Source: Xanthobacteraceae bacterium (GTDB taxonomy: Bacteria > Pseudomonadota > Alphaproteobacteria > Rhizobiales > Xanthobacteraceae). From it: DNA of 64,000 nucleotides. The stretch spans positions 1,488,001 through 1,552,000 of the forward strand of contig JAHBZB010000001.1 in assembly GCA_019635635.1 (NCBI GenBank). Reading direction: 5' to 3'. Positions 41,394 through 50,704 of this stretch are shown one piece after another; the first letter of the stretch is position 1; every line of letters starts with the position of its first letter. The notes below the pieces were generated by a model. It was not told the origin of the DNA. It did no database searches and worked only from the letters and a program-made list of their open reading frames with translations. A program made the position numbers and the translations under genes.

Positions 41394-42188
41394 ATGCCGC
41401 GCCTATCGCTTGCAGCGCTGCGAGAACGCATTGCCCGCATCGAGCAGGCCAGCGTCTCGCTTGCGGAAGAAAACAGAAAAGCGCCGCTCGGCCACGCCGG
41501 TGCGGACGCGGCCTTGCTTGGCGGAATCGCGCCGGGCGCGCTGCATGAGATTTATGCGAGCGAGCGCGACAGCGTTTCGGCGTCGGCCTTCGCAGCCATT
41601 CTGGCGTTGCGGGTCGCGCGGCCGAAAAGTTTTCTGCTCTGGGTGCGGCAGGATTTCACCGCGCACCAATGCGGGCAGTTGTCTGCGCAAGGACTGTTCG
41701 ATCTCGGCATCGATCCGGAGCGGCTGCTGCTCGTGAAGACGCGGAACGGGGCGGAAGCATTGCGTGCGGCGTCCGATGCGCTTTCCTGCAAGGCGCTCGG
41801 CGCGATCGTATTCGAAGTCTGGCGGCAGCCGAAATCGCTCGATCTGGTCGCCTCGCGCAAGCTCACGCTGCGCGCGGGTGCATCGAACGTCACGATCTTT
41901 CTAATTCGTGTGGCGGCGCAAGACGCCATGCCGAGTACGGCGGAGACGCGCTGGTTCGTCCGCGCGCTTCCCACGCCGGATTTTGTCGGGGAGTGGGGAA
42001 ATCCCCTGTTTGAAGCAACGCTCGCGCGCAACCGGCATGGGCAGACCGGCGCGTGGGGGATGGAGTGGAATTGTGATGCCCGCGTATTCGGAGAAATCCC
42101 GCAGAATCCTCGCGCTCGACTTTCCGGCGCTGACCCTCGACCGCATCCGGCGGAACCGGCAACGCCGCGGCGAAGCGTCTCCGGCTAA
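41394..42188 (+). CDS. imuA: ImuA, SOS mutasome accessory protein
   Basis: Protein of 264 residues, RecA-fold-like in the middle but without a clear Walker A. It begins LSLAALRERIARIEQ and has GIAPGALHEIYA and SFLLWVRQDF, as in ImuA proteins. ImuA works with ImuB and DnaE2 in translesion DNA synthesis; it interacts with RecA and ImuB. It directly follows a LexA box. Its 3' end overlaps imuB by more than 110 bases, which is unusually long for coupled genes. Confidence 0.88.
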   Translation: MPRLSLAALRERIARIEQASVSLAEENRKAPLGHAGADAALLGGIAPGALHEIYASERDSVSASAFAAILALRVARPKSFLLWVRQDFTAHQCGQLSAQGLFDLGIDPERLLLVKTRNGAEALRAASDALSCKALGAIVFEVWRQPKSLDLVASRKLTLRAGASNVTIFLIRVAAQDAMPSTAETRWFVRALPTPDFVGEWGNPLFEATLARNRHGQTGAWGMEWNCDARVFGEIPQNPRARLSGADPRPHPAEPATPRRSVSG

Positions 42189-43638
42189 TCTGCCGCTCGT
42201 CGCCGTCGCCAAGATCGAAAACGCATTGCGGCTGACGGCGGTCGACGAACGCGCGGCGCGCGACGGGCTGCATCCCGGCCTGCCGCTTGCGGATGCACGC
42301 GCGCGCGTGATCGCGCTCGATGTCGTCGATGCGGACGACGAGACGGACCGCGCGCTGCTGGAAGCGATCGCCGACTGGTGCGACCGTTTCACGCCACTGG
42401 TAGCGCTTCACCCGCCGCACGGACTGCTGCTCGATATTTCGGGCTGTGCGCATCTGTTCGGTGGCGAAGCAGCGCTGATGCGCACACTTTGCGATTTCGT
42501 GCGCGGGCAAGGGATTTCCGTGTGTGCGGCGATTGCGGGCACGAGTGTCGCCGCGCAGGCACTCGCTAAAGGCGCAGAAGGTGTAATTGTCGAAAACGGC
42601 AGCGAACGTGAGGCGGTTTCTTCGCTCCCGGTATCAGCGCTCACCGGTGACGAGAAGGTCGTCTATGCGCTGAAGCGCGCGGGGCTGAAAACTATCGGTG
42701 AAGTCGCGAGCCGTTCTTCGTCCGAACTGACCGCGCGTTTCGGCGCGGCGTTCGCCTTTCTACTCGAACAGGCGCTCGGGCGAAACGGCCAGCCAATCGT
42801 GCCGCGCCGCGCGCTGCCGGATTACGTCGCCGAGCGGCGCTTCGCCGATCCGGTCGCGACTGCGGAGGTGATCGACAGGGCCATCGCTTCGCTTGCCGGT
42901 ACGCTCGAGAGTCTCCTCGAAGAACGTGGGCAGGGGGCGCGCAGGCTGGAGGCGTCTTTCTTCCGTACCGACGGCGCGGTGCGCCATATCGCGCTCGATA
43001 CCGGAAGGCCGCTGCGCGATGCTGCATCGATTATGGTCTATTTCTCCGAGCGGCTGGAGGTGCTGGCCGATCCGGTCGATCCGGGTTTCGGCTTCGACCT
43101 GGTCCGCCTTTCGGCGCTTCATACCGAGGCGCTCGAGTATCAGGCTGCTGAACTGGAAAGCAGGGAAGACGAGCGCGAGATCGCCGATTTGATCGACCGG
43201 TTGTCTGCGCGTTTCGGCGGCGAGCGGGTCACGCGCTTTCTTTCCATGAATACGCATGTGCCCGAATATGCCGCCGCGTTCTGCCCAGCGCAGCGGGGTG
43301 CCGCCCCCAGCGCGTGGCCGCAACTGCGCGCGGAAGGCGAAACGCCGCGCCGCCCGCTGCACATGCTGGCGCCGCCGGAGGAAATAGAGAACGCGCTCGC
43401 GGATGTTCCTGACGGTCCGCCAAAGCGTTTCGTATGGCGGCGCGCATTGCATCAGATCGTGAAAACGGAAGGCCCCGAGCGCATTGCGATGGAATGGTGG
43501 CGTGACGCAGAAGCAAAAACGCGTGACTATTTTCAGGTCGAGGACGAGGACGGACGCCGCTTCTGGCTCTATCGCGACGGGGTCTACGGGCTCGAAGCGG
43601 AAAACCCGCGCTGGTTTATGCACGGGCTGTTCGCGTGA
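42076..43638 (+). CDS. imuB: ImuB, catalytically inactive Y-family polymerase-like protein
   Basis: Protein of about 520 residues with a Y-family (DinB-like) fold but without the catalytic Asp/Glu triad; the N terminus is ILALDFPALTLDRIRRNRQ in place of the DxD-type motif. ImuB acts as a scaffold that binds the beta clamp, ImuA and DnaE2. The start ATG at 42076 (GTG at 42073 is an alternative) lies within imuA; the frame is open back to 41908 but the upstream part is not conserved. The stop overlaps the dnaE2 start (GTGA at 43635). Confidence 0.9.
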   Translation: MPAYSEKSRRILALDFPALTLDRIRRNRQRRGEASPANLPLVAVAKIENALRLTAVDERAARDGLHPGLPLADARARVIALDVVDADDETDRALLEAIADWCDRFTPLVALHPPHGLLLDISGCAHLFGGEAALMRTLCDFVRGQGISVCAAIAGTSVAAQALAKGAEGVIVENGSEREAVSSLPVSALTGDEKVVYALKRAGLKTIGEVASRSSSELTARFGAAFAFLLEQALGRNGQPIVPRRALPDYVAERRFADPVATAEVIDRAIASLAGTLESLLEERGQGARRLEASFFRTDGAVRHIALDTGRPLRDAASIMVYFSERLEVLADPVDPGFGFDLVRLSALHTEALEYQAAELESREDEREIADLIDRLSARFGGERVTRFLSMNTHVPEYAAAFCPAQRGAAPSAWPQLRAEGETPRRPLHMLAPPEEIENALADVPDGPPKRFVWRRALHQIVKTEGPERIAMEWWRDAEAKTRDYFQVEDEDGRRFWLYRDGVYGLEAENPRWFMHGLFA

Positions 43639-46600
43639 GCGCGCCGCATATTCCCTATGCCGAGATCGGCGTCACGACAAATTTTTCGTTTCTGCGGGGC
43701 GCATCGAGACCGGAAGAACTCGCCGCTGCCGCGAGCCTGCACCGGCTCCATGCGCTCGGGATTGCCGACCGCAATACGCTTGCCGGCACGGTGCGCGCGT
43801 TTCGCGTGTTCAACGAACTCGAACCGGAGCAATGGAAGCCGAAATTGCTGGTCGGCGCGCGACTCTGCTTCACAGACGATACGCCGGAAATTCTCGCTTA
43901 CCCGCGTGACAAGGAAGCCTATGGCCGGCTTTGCCGGTTGCTGACGGAAGGAAACCTGCGCGGCGAGAAAGGCGAATGCCTGCTCACGCTGCACGATCTT
44001 CTGGAACACCGCTACGGTCTGTCGCTCGCCGTGATCCCGCCGCGCCAGCCCGGCGAAAAATTAGCGGCACTCCTGGATCGACTACAGAACGCGAGTAACG
44101 GGAATGTCTGGCTATTCGCGTCGATGCTTTACCGGGGCTATGACCGGCGCAGGCTTGCGCGATTGCAGGAAACCGCGCGCAGGGCCTTAACGCCGCTGAT
44201 CGCCAGTAACGACGTGCTCTATCACGCCTACGAACGGCGCACCTTGCAGGATGTCGTGAGCTGCATCCGCGAGAAGATGACGATCGAGAAGGCGGGCCGG
44301 ATTCTCGAAAGCAATGCCGAGCGGCATCTGAAAAACGGATTAGAGATGGCGCGTCTGTTTCGCGATGCGCCGGAAGCAGTTGCTGAAACCAAGCGCTTCG
44401 CCGACAGGATTGGGTTTTCCTTCGACCAGCTCCGATACATCTATCCCGACGAGCCGGTGCCGCCGGGAATGACGCCGCAGCGCTATCTTGAGTCCCTCGT
44501 CTGGAAAGGAATCCGGAAGCGATACCGCGGCTTCAAGCCGCCGCGCGTGCGCAAGCTCCTGCACAAGGAGCTGCGCCTGATCCGGCAGCTTGATTACGCG
44601 AATTACTTCATCACGGTGCACGACATCGTCGTATTCGCAAACTCCCAAGGGATTCTTTGTCAGGGCAGGGGGTCGGCGGCGAATTCCGCGATCTGCTATG
44701 TGCTCGGCGTCACCGCAGTCGATCCGCTGTTGATTAAGGTGCTGCTTGCACGATTTCTTTCCAAGGAACGGAAAGAGCCGCCCGACATCGACATCGATTT
44801 CGAGCACGAGCGGCGCGAGGAAGTGATCCAGTGGATTTACGAGCGCTATGGCGAGCGCCGCGCGGCGATCACCGCCACCGTCATTCATTATCGTCCGCGC
44901 AGCGCCATCCGCGATGTCGGAAAGGTTCTCGGCCTGACCGAAGACGTTACTGCCGCGCTCGCCAATACGGTCTGGGGAAGCTGGGGCAGCGGCATTCCGG
45001 AGGAGCATATCCGTCAGGCCGGTCTCGACCCCGATAACAGGGAGATCGCGCGCGCGGCGGCGCTCGCAACCGAATTGCTCGGCTTTCCCCGGCATCTTTC
45101 GCAGCATGTCGGCGGCTTCGTGCTGATCAAAGGCCGCCTCGACGAGCATGTTCCGGTCGGCAACGCCGCGATGGAAAAGCGCCGCTTCATCGAATGGGAC
45201 AAGGACGACATCGACGAACTCGGCATGATGAAGGTCGATGTGCTGGCGCTCGGCATGCTGACCTGCATCCGCAAGGCGCTCGACCTTCTGCGCAGGCACA
45301 AACGCATCGACTACGATCTCGCGCAGATTCCGAAAGAGGACGCGGCCGTCTATGAAATGCTGAGCCGGGGCGACTCGCTCGGCGTGTTTCAGGTCGAAAG
45401 CCGCGCGCAGATGAACATGCTGCCGCGCATGCGCCCGAAAGAGTTTTACGATCTGGTGATCGAAGTCGCGATCGTGCGGCCCGGCCCGATTCAGGGCGAC
45501 ATGGTGCATCCTTATCTGAAGCGCAGAAATGGAATCGAGGAGGTGAAGTTTCCTTCGCCGTCACCCGATCATGGTGACGTCAACGAACTGCACGAAATTC
45601 TCGGCCGGACCAAAGGCGTGCCGCTGTTTCAGGAGCAGGCGATGGAGCTGGCCATTACGGCTGCGAAATTCTCGCCGGACGAGGCGAACGGCCTGCGCAA
45701 AGCCATGGCGACTTTCCGCAACGACGGCACAATGTGGAAATATAAAGAGAAGTTCATCAATCGCATGATCGCGCGCGGCTATGACCGCGATTTCGTGGAG
45801 CGCTGCTACAAGCAGATCGAAGGCTTCGGCAGTTACGGCTTTCCCGAAAGCCATGCCGTCAGCTTCGCGCTTCTGGTTTATGCGTCGTCTTGGCTCAAAT
45901 GCCATCATCCCGAGGCGTTCTGCTGTGCGATCCTGAATTCGCAGCCGATGGGTTTCTATACCCGCGCGAGCCTCGTGCGCGACGCGCGCGAGCATGGCGC
46001 GGAAGTGCGCGAGATCGACGTGAACTTCAGCGAGCAGGACAATATTCTGGAACCCTCCGGCGAAAAGTTTGCAGTACGGCTTGGCTTCAGGAATATCGAC
46101 GGCTTTCAGGACAAGTGGGAAGAAAAAATTGTGCAGCGGCGCGCTGGCGGTTTTCCTTCGCTGGAAAGTTTTGCGCAGCGCACGCAGCTTCCGAAGAAGG
46201 CGATCCTGTTGCTCGCGGATGCCGACTGTTTCCGTTCGATCGGCCTCGACCGCCGCGCTGCGCTATGGAGTGCGCGACGGCTGCCGAATGATGATGCGCT
46301 GCCTTTATTCGCGGCACTCAATGAAGACGAGCATCCGCGCGAGGAAATCAAGCCGCTGCCCGTGATGCCGCTCCCCGAACACGTCGTCGCCGATTACCAG
46401 ACCGCGGGGCTTTCGCTCAAAGGCCATCCGATGGAGTTTCTCCGCGAAATGTTTTCGCTCGAGCGCGTTTATTCATGCCGCGCGGCGACGAACGCGAAGA
46501 ATGGCAGCCGTCTCCGCTGTGCTGGCGCTGTGCTGGTGCGCCAGCGGCCGGGCACCGCCAAGGGCGTGGTCTTCATGACCATCGAGGACGAAACCGGAAT

Positions 46601-46886
46601 TGCGAACATCGTGATCTGGCAGAACGTGTTCGAGCGCTACCGGAAAGAAATCATGGGTGCGCGCCTCGTCCTGATCGAGGGCCGCATCCAGCGCGGGGAC
46701 GGCGTCACCCATCTCGTTGCGGAACGCTTCGAGGACCGGAGTGCCGAGTTGCACCGGCTTTCGGAATGGAAAGGCGAGGTGCCGCTGGCCAGAACGGACG
46801 AAGTGTCGCGTCCGCAGCAGGATCACCGCTCGCGGCAGCATCCGCGTAATGTGCGGATTCTGCCGCGGTCGCGCGATTTTCATTGA
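43635..46886 (+). CDS. dnaE2: DnaE2, error-prone DNA polymerase (C-family)
   Basis: Polymerase of 1083 residues, the usual DnaE2 length (shorter than DnaE1). The N-terminal PHP domain starts AEIGVTTNFSFLRGASRPEE. The catalytic acidic residues are in PPDIDIDFEHERREEV near residue 380. The PPGMTPQRYLESLVWKG and GFGSYGFPESHAVSFALLVY regions are conserved, and an OB-fold part is near the end (VVFMTIEDETGIANIVIW). It carries out translesion synthesis and SOS mutagenesis with ImuA and ImuB. GTG start overlapping imuB. Confidence 0.95.
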   Translation: MSAPHIPYAEIGVTTNFSFLRGASRPEELAAAASLHRLHALGIADRNTLAGTVRAFRVFNELEPEQWKPKLLVGARLCFTDDTPEILAYPRDKEAYGRLCRLLTEGNLRGEKGECLLTLHDLLEHRYGLSLAVIPPRQPGEKLAALLDRLQNASNGNVWLFASMLYRGYDRRRLARLQETARRALTPLIASNDVLYHAYERRTLQDVVSCIREKMTIEKAGRILESNAERHLKNGLEMARLFRDAPEAVAETKRFADRIGFSFDQLRYIYPDEPVPPGMTPQRYLESLVWKGIRKRYRGFKPPRVRKLLHKELRLIRQLDYANYFITVHDIVVFANSQGILCQGRGSAANSAICYVLGVTAVDPLLIKVLLARFLSKERKEPPDIDIDFEHERREEVIQWIYERYGERRAAITATVIHYRPRSAIRDVGKVLGLTEDVTAALANTVWGSWGSGIPEEHIRQAGLDPDNREIARAAALATELLGFPRHLSQHVGGFVLIKGRLDEHVPVGNAAMEKRRFIEWDKDDIDELGMMKVDVLALGMLTCIRKALDLLRRHKRIDYDLAQIPKEDAAVYEMLSRGDSLGVFQVESRAQMNMLPRMRPKEFYDLVIEVAIVRPGPIQGDMVHPYLKRRNGIEEVKFPSPSPDHGDVNELHEILGRTKGVPLFQEQAMELAITAAKFSPDEANGLRKAMATFRNDGTMWKYKEKFINRMIARGYDRDFVERCYKQIEGFGSYGFPESHAVSFALLVYASSWLKCHHPEAFCCAILNSQPMGFYTRASLVRDAREHGAEVREIDVNFSEQDNILEPSGEKFAVRLGFRNIDGFQDKWEEKIVQRRAGGFPSLESFAQRTQLPKKAILLLADADCFRSIGLDRRAALWSARRLPNDDALPLFAALNEDEHPREEIKPLPVMPLPEHVVADYQTAGLSLKGHPMEFLREMFSLERVYSCRAATNAKNGSRLRCAGAVLVRQRPGTAKGVVFMTIEDETGIANIVIWQNVFERYRKEIMGARLVLIEGRIQRGDGVTHLVAERFEDRSAELHRLSEWKGEVPLARTDEVSRPQQDHRSRQHPRNVRILPRSRDFH

Positions 46887-46973
46887 TCGCTCGAATGCCA
46901 TGCAATGCCGGCGGTGGTGTGCGCCGTCGAAGCGTATTACTGAACATGCGGAATTCTTCTTCGTGAACGCGCC

Positions 46974-47645
46974 ATGAGCAACGCCGAATATCTTTCGCCC
47001 AGCAAGTATGTCGATAGCGACAATCCGGACATCGTCCGCTTCGCGAAACAGGCGGTCGCCGGTATCGCCGGTGAGAAGCCGCGTGCGCTTGCGCTCTATC
47101 GCGCGGTGCGCGATGGCATCGCCTATAATCCCTATCTCGATTATTCCGATCGCGGCGTGTTTCGCGCGAGCGACGTATTGCACGCAAAACAGGGCTTCTG
47201 CATCGGCAAGGCCGCGCTACTTGCGGCTTGCGCGCGCGCCATCGGCATTCCGGCGCGGCCCGGCTATGCCGACGTCCGCAATCACATCACGTCGAAGAAG
47301 CTGCGCGAACTGGTCGAATCCGACGTATTCGCCTGGCACTCCTATACCGAGCTTTTCATCGACGGAAAGTGGGTGAAGTGTACGCCCGCGTTCGATGCCG
47401 CGCTTTGCGAACGCGCGAAGCTCGCTCCGCTCGAATTCGATGGCGAACACGATTCGCTGTTTCAGCCCTATGACCCGTCGGGGCGGGATTTCATGGAATA
47501 TCTGGAGGACCGCGGCGCTTACGCCGACGTTCCGGTTGAGATCATCTGGCCGGAGTTCCAGCGGCTTTATCCGAAGCTGGTCGCGCACGGACAGGCCAGC
47601 GGCGACTTCAAGGCCGATGTCGCCGAGGCGACCAAGGACAAATAG
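46974..47645 (+). CDS. Transglutaminase-like domain protein
   Basis: Cytoplasmic protein of 223 residues with a transglutaminase/peptidase-like core: catalytic Cys76 in QGFCIGKAALLAACAR, His122 in WHSYTELFIDGKW, and Asp141 in TPAFD. Bacterial members are usually proteases or amidases rather than cross-linkers. The triad is intact, so it is probably active. It begins 87 bases after dnaE2, with no obvious shared promoter element, and precedes an aminotransferase. No specific role can be given. Confidence 0.82.
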   Translation: MSNAEYLSPSKYVDSDNPDIVRFAKQAVAGIAGEKPRALALYRAVRDGIAYNPYLDYSDRGVFRASDVLHAKQGFCIGKAALLAACARAIGIPARPGYADVRNHITSKKLRELVESDVFAWHSYTELFIDGKWVKCTPAFDAALCERAKLAPLEFDGEHDSLFQPYDPSGRDFMEYLEDRGAYADVPVEIIWPEFQRLYPKLVAHGQASGDFKADVAEATKDK

Positions 47646-47731
47646 CGCGGGCTGGTAAGTGCCTGGATTTTTTCGGATAGTCGCGCGCTAAGAAGCCGCG
47701 CGCCCGCGCGGCACGGAAATCCGGCTCCCTC

Positions 47732-48967
47732 ATGCGTGCAAGTGCGTTCGATTTATCCTCGCTGTTTGCCTCGACCCTGCCGCCGCCCGCGGCCAAGTGG
47801 AATGGCGCTGCACGATACAATTTTACCGGCGGACATAACGATCCGGACATGGTGCCGGTCGAGGCCTTGCGGCAGGCGGCAGACAGCGTACTCGCGCGGG
47901 AAGGGCAATCGCTTGCCACCTATAACGTCGGTCACGGCCCGCTGGGCTACCTGCCGCTGCGTGAATTCATCGCCGAAAAACTGAAACGCGACGCAGGGAT
48001 CGAATGCAGTGCGGACGAAGTGCTGCTCGTTTCCGGCTCACTGCAGGCGCTCGATCTCGTGAACGGCGTGTTCTGCGAGCGCGGCGACACCGTGATCTAC
48101 GAAGAGGACTGCTATCAGGGATCGATCAACCGCATGACGCGCATGGGCGTCAACATCGTGGGCATTCCGCTCGATGAGGGCGGGATGAAGATGGACGCGC
48201 TGGCCACGGCGCTTGCCGATCTGAAAGCGCGCGGCGTGCGCCCGAAATTCATCTACACGATCCCGACCGTGCAAAATCCGACCGGGACGATCATGAGCGA
48301 AGCTCGCCGCCGCGAATTGCTCGCGCTCTCGCAAGAATACGGCGTGCCGTTGTTCGAGGACGACTGCTACGCCGACCTGATCTGGAGCGGCAAGCGCCCG
48401 CCCGCGCTCTATGCCATGCGAAACGGAGACGGTGTCGTTTATATCGGCTCGTTCTCGAAGTCGGTCGCGCCGGCGCTTCGCGTCGGCTATATCGTCGCGA
48501 AGTGGAACGTGCTTTCGCGCGCGCTTGCGCTGAAGACCGATGCCGGCTCCGCTTCGCTCGAACAGATGCTGCTTGCCGAATTCTGTAAGTCGCAGTTCGA
48601 GCAGCACGTGCCGAAGCTGCGCGCGGCGCTGCGCGCGAAACTCGAAACCTTGATGGAGTCGCTGAACGAGCAATTCGGAACCGCGGCCGAGTTCAGCGAT
48701 GCGCCGGGTGGAATATTTCTCTGGGTGAAGCTGCCGGGTCAGGTGGATGCGATGCAGCTTTACCAGAAGGCGCTTGCCGCAGGGGTCGCGATCAATCCGG
48801 GGCCGGAATGGTCCGTGAACACGGCACACTCGCGAAGCCATATTCGCCTCTGCTTTGCCAATCTACCGCACGAAGACATCCGCGCCGGCGTCGCGTTGCT
48901 TGCCGAAGTCTGCCGCAACGAGTTCGGCGTGCCCGCGCGCAGCGCCAATATCCAGAAGCAGGTGTGA
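47732..48967 (+). CDS. PLP-dependent aminotransferase, class I/II (2-aminoadipate-transaminase-like)
   Basis: Fold-type I aminotransferase of 411 residues. PLP lysine is Lys243 in GSFSKSVAPALRVGYI, the cofactor ring-binding residues are in TVQNPTGTIM (around 179-188) and FEDDCYADL (208-216), and the phosphate/substrate arginine is Arg250. The pattern is that of LysN/MocR-type aminotransferases, which accept 2-aminoadipate, leucine or aromatic amino acids. There is no N-terminal HTH, so it is not a MocR regulator. The next gene starts ten bases downstream. Confidence 0.88.
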   Translation: MRASAFDLSSLFASTLPPPAAKWNGAARYNFTGGHNDPDMVPVEALRQAADSVLAREGQSLATYNVGHGPLGYLPLREFIAEKLKRDAGIECSADEVLLVSGSLQALDLVNGVFCERGDTVIYEEDCYQGSINRMTRMGVNIVGIPLDEGGMKMDALATALADLKARGVRPKFIYTIPTVQNPTGTIMSEARRRELLALSQEYGVPLFEDDCYADLIWSGKRPPALYAMRNGDGVVYIGSFSKSVAPALRVGYIVAKWNVLSRALALKTDAGSASLEQMLLAEFCKSQFEQHVPKLRAALRAKLETLMESLNEQFGTAAEFSDAPGGIFLWVKLPGQVDAMQLYQKALAAGVAINPGPEWSVNTAHSRSHIRLCFANLPHEDIRAGVALLAEVCRNEFGVPARSANIQKQV

Positions 48968-48977
48968 CGGAGCGCGC

Positions 48978-49916
48978 ATGGCAAAGCGAGCCCGCCCGAC
49001 AAGCAAGAAAAAGCCAAGTACGGCCGCCGCGATCTTTCGCAGTCTGCGCGTTCATCAGTGGATAAAAAACGGGCTGGTGTTCGTGCCGCTCGTGCTCGGC
49101 GGACTGATCGGCGAGCACGATGCGTGGTCTTATGCCTCGCTCGGCTTTCTCGCGCTTTCGCTCGCGGCGTCCGCGAGCTACATCCTCAACGACATCCGCG
49201 ATATCGAAAGCGACCGCAGGCACTGGAGCAAGCGCGACCGGCCGTTTGCGAGCGGCGCGCTTTCGATCCGCACAGGATATGCCCTTGCCGCGCTGCTGCT
49301 GATCGCCGCTTTCGGCGTGGCCGCGCTGATCGGCCCGGAAGAAATGGTGATGCTTGCGATCTATGTCATCGCGGCATTGAGTTACACGCTTTACTGGAAA
49401 CGAATACCTGTCTTCGACATTTTCGTGCTGGCAAGTCTTTTCACGTTCCGGATCGCGCTCGGCATCCTGATTCTGGACGTGCGGATTTCGCCGTGGCTGA
49501 TGATTTTCTCGATGTTCGTTTTCCTGTCGCTGTCGGCGGCGAAGCGGCACACCGAACTTCTGCGAAACGGAATCGAGGAGAAGCAGTATCTGCCGGGCCG
49601 CGGCTATCTGGCGGGCGATGCGCCGCTGCTTCTCGGTCTCGGCCTCGCGGCGATGCTCGGCGCGGTGCTGATCAACATCGTCTATCTGCTTGAGGATGCT
49701 TTTCCGCGCGCGGTATACGGCAATCCGGTCTGGCTCTGGAGCGTGCCTCCGGTCATTTTTCTTTTTCTTGGCCGGATCTGGCTGCTCTCGCAGCGCGGCC
49801 TTCTGCTCGACGACCCGGTCGCTTTCGCGCTCAAGGACCGCGTCAGCCTTTCGCTCGCGCTCGTCGGTGGGCTCGGCTTCGCCGCGGCACTGATCGGACT
49901 GCCGACGCCAAGCTGA
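48978..49916 (+). CDS. UbiA-family prenyltransferase, decaprenyl-phosphate phosphoribosyltransferase-like
   Basis: Membrane protein of 312 residues with about eight hydrophobic segments. The first aspartate-rich motif is NDIRDIESDRRHWSKRDRP, starting at residue 71, and the second region is SYTLYWKRIPVFDIF. The Lys-Arg-Asp-Arg-Pro sequence matches decaprenyl-phosphate phosphoribosyltransferases (DPPR synthase, Rv3806c-type), which make the arabinose donor precursor in mycobacteria and are also found in proteobacteria. The gene may therefore serve a ribofuranosyl- or arabinofuranosyl-containing surface glycan. The start is the ATG at 48978, with a nearly continuous frame back to 48855. Confidence 0.82.
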   Translation: MAKRARPTSKKKPSTAAAIFRSLRVHQWIKNGLVFVPLVLGGLIGEHDAWSYASLGFLALSLAASASYILNDIRDIESDRRHWSKRDRPFASGALSIRTGYALAALLLIAAFGVAALIGPEEMVMLAIYVIAALSYTLYWKRIPVFDIFVLASLFTFRIALGILILDVRISPWLMIFSMFVFLSLSAAKRHTELLRNGIEEKQYLPGRGYLAGDAPLLLGLGLAAMLGAVLINIVYLLEDAFPRAVYGNPVWLWSVPPVIFLFLGRIWLLSQRGLLLDDPVAFALKDRVSLSLALVGGLGFAAALIGLPTPS

Positions 49917-49920
49917 ATGA

Positions 49921-50700
49921 TTAAGCCGCGATCGCCTTCAACACGTCGTCAGGGGCTTCCGCGAGCATCATGTGTCCCGCACCCGGCAGCACGACGGTTT
50001 TTGCACCCGGAATGAGTGTCGCGAGCGCCTTGCCGTTCTTCGCGGGCGTCATCAGGTCGCGCTCCCCGAGCACGATCGTGACCGGCACCGTTATCTTCGC
50101 CGCCGCTTCGCTCGCGTTATAGCCGTTGCTGGCGGAGAGATCGGCGTGCAATACGCCGGGCTTCATGGTCTCCAGAGTACGGACACCTTTGCCCATCATC
50201 CAGCCGCCAGGCGTCAGACTGCCGCCGAGCCCTGCGCGGTGACCGAAGCCCCACACCGTCATCATCGCAATCGCGTCCGGCGAGTTCTCCTTCGCCGCGT
50301 TGAGCAACGCTTCGCTGACCGGCATTGAGGTTGCGGTCGCAATCAGCCGCAGGCCGGTAACCTTCTCTGGAAAACGCGCCGCCGCATCAATTGCGATCAG
50401 TGTCCCGAGCGAGTGGCCGACGAGGCGTGCCTGTTTCGCTCCCACGGCATCGATCAGCGCCACCACCCAATCGGCATATTGTTCGACGGAAGTCAGCGGC
50501 TTGCCGCCCGATTGGCCGTGGCCCGGAAGGTCGGGTGCGAGCACCGAAAAGCCATGATGCGCGTGCCAGCGCGTATAGAGCGCCCAGGCGGAATGATCGA
50601 ATCCCGCGCCGTGCAGGAAGATGACCAATGGCTTTTGCGGATCGAACTCCTGTCCGCCGGTCGCGGCATAAACTTCTTCGCCGCTTACGTTGATGCGCAT
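49921..50700 (-). CDS. Alpha/beta hydrolase
   Basis: Hydrolase of 259 residues with a serine nucleophile Ser97 in GHSLGT, oxyanion region LHGAGFDHSAWA, and the histidine in PGAGHMMLAEAP. The substrate is not determinable. Its gene ends four bases before the aminotransferase-prenyltransferase pair's convergent end and starts four bases after the metY stop, so it is likely cotranscribed with metY, although a functional link is not obvious. Confidence 0.88.
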   Translation of the reverse strand: MRINVSGEEVYAATGGQEFDPQKPLVIFLHGAGFDHSAWALYTRWHAHHGFSVLAPDLPGHGQSGGKPLTSVEQYADWVVALIDAVGAKQARLVGHSLGTLIAIDAAARFPEKVTGLRLIATATSMPVSEALLNAAKENSPDAIAMMTVWGFGHRAGLGGSLTPGGWMMGKGVRTLETMKPGVLHADLSASNGYNASEAAAKITVPVTIVLGERDLMTPAKNGKALATLIPGAKTVVLPGAGHMMLAEAPDDVLKAIAA

Positions 50701-50704
50701 GGCG

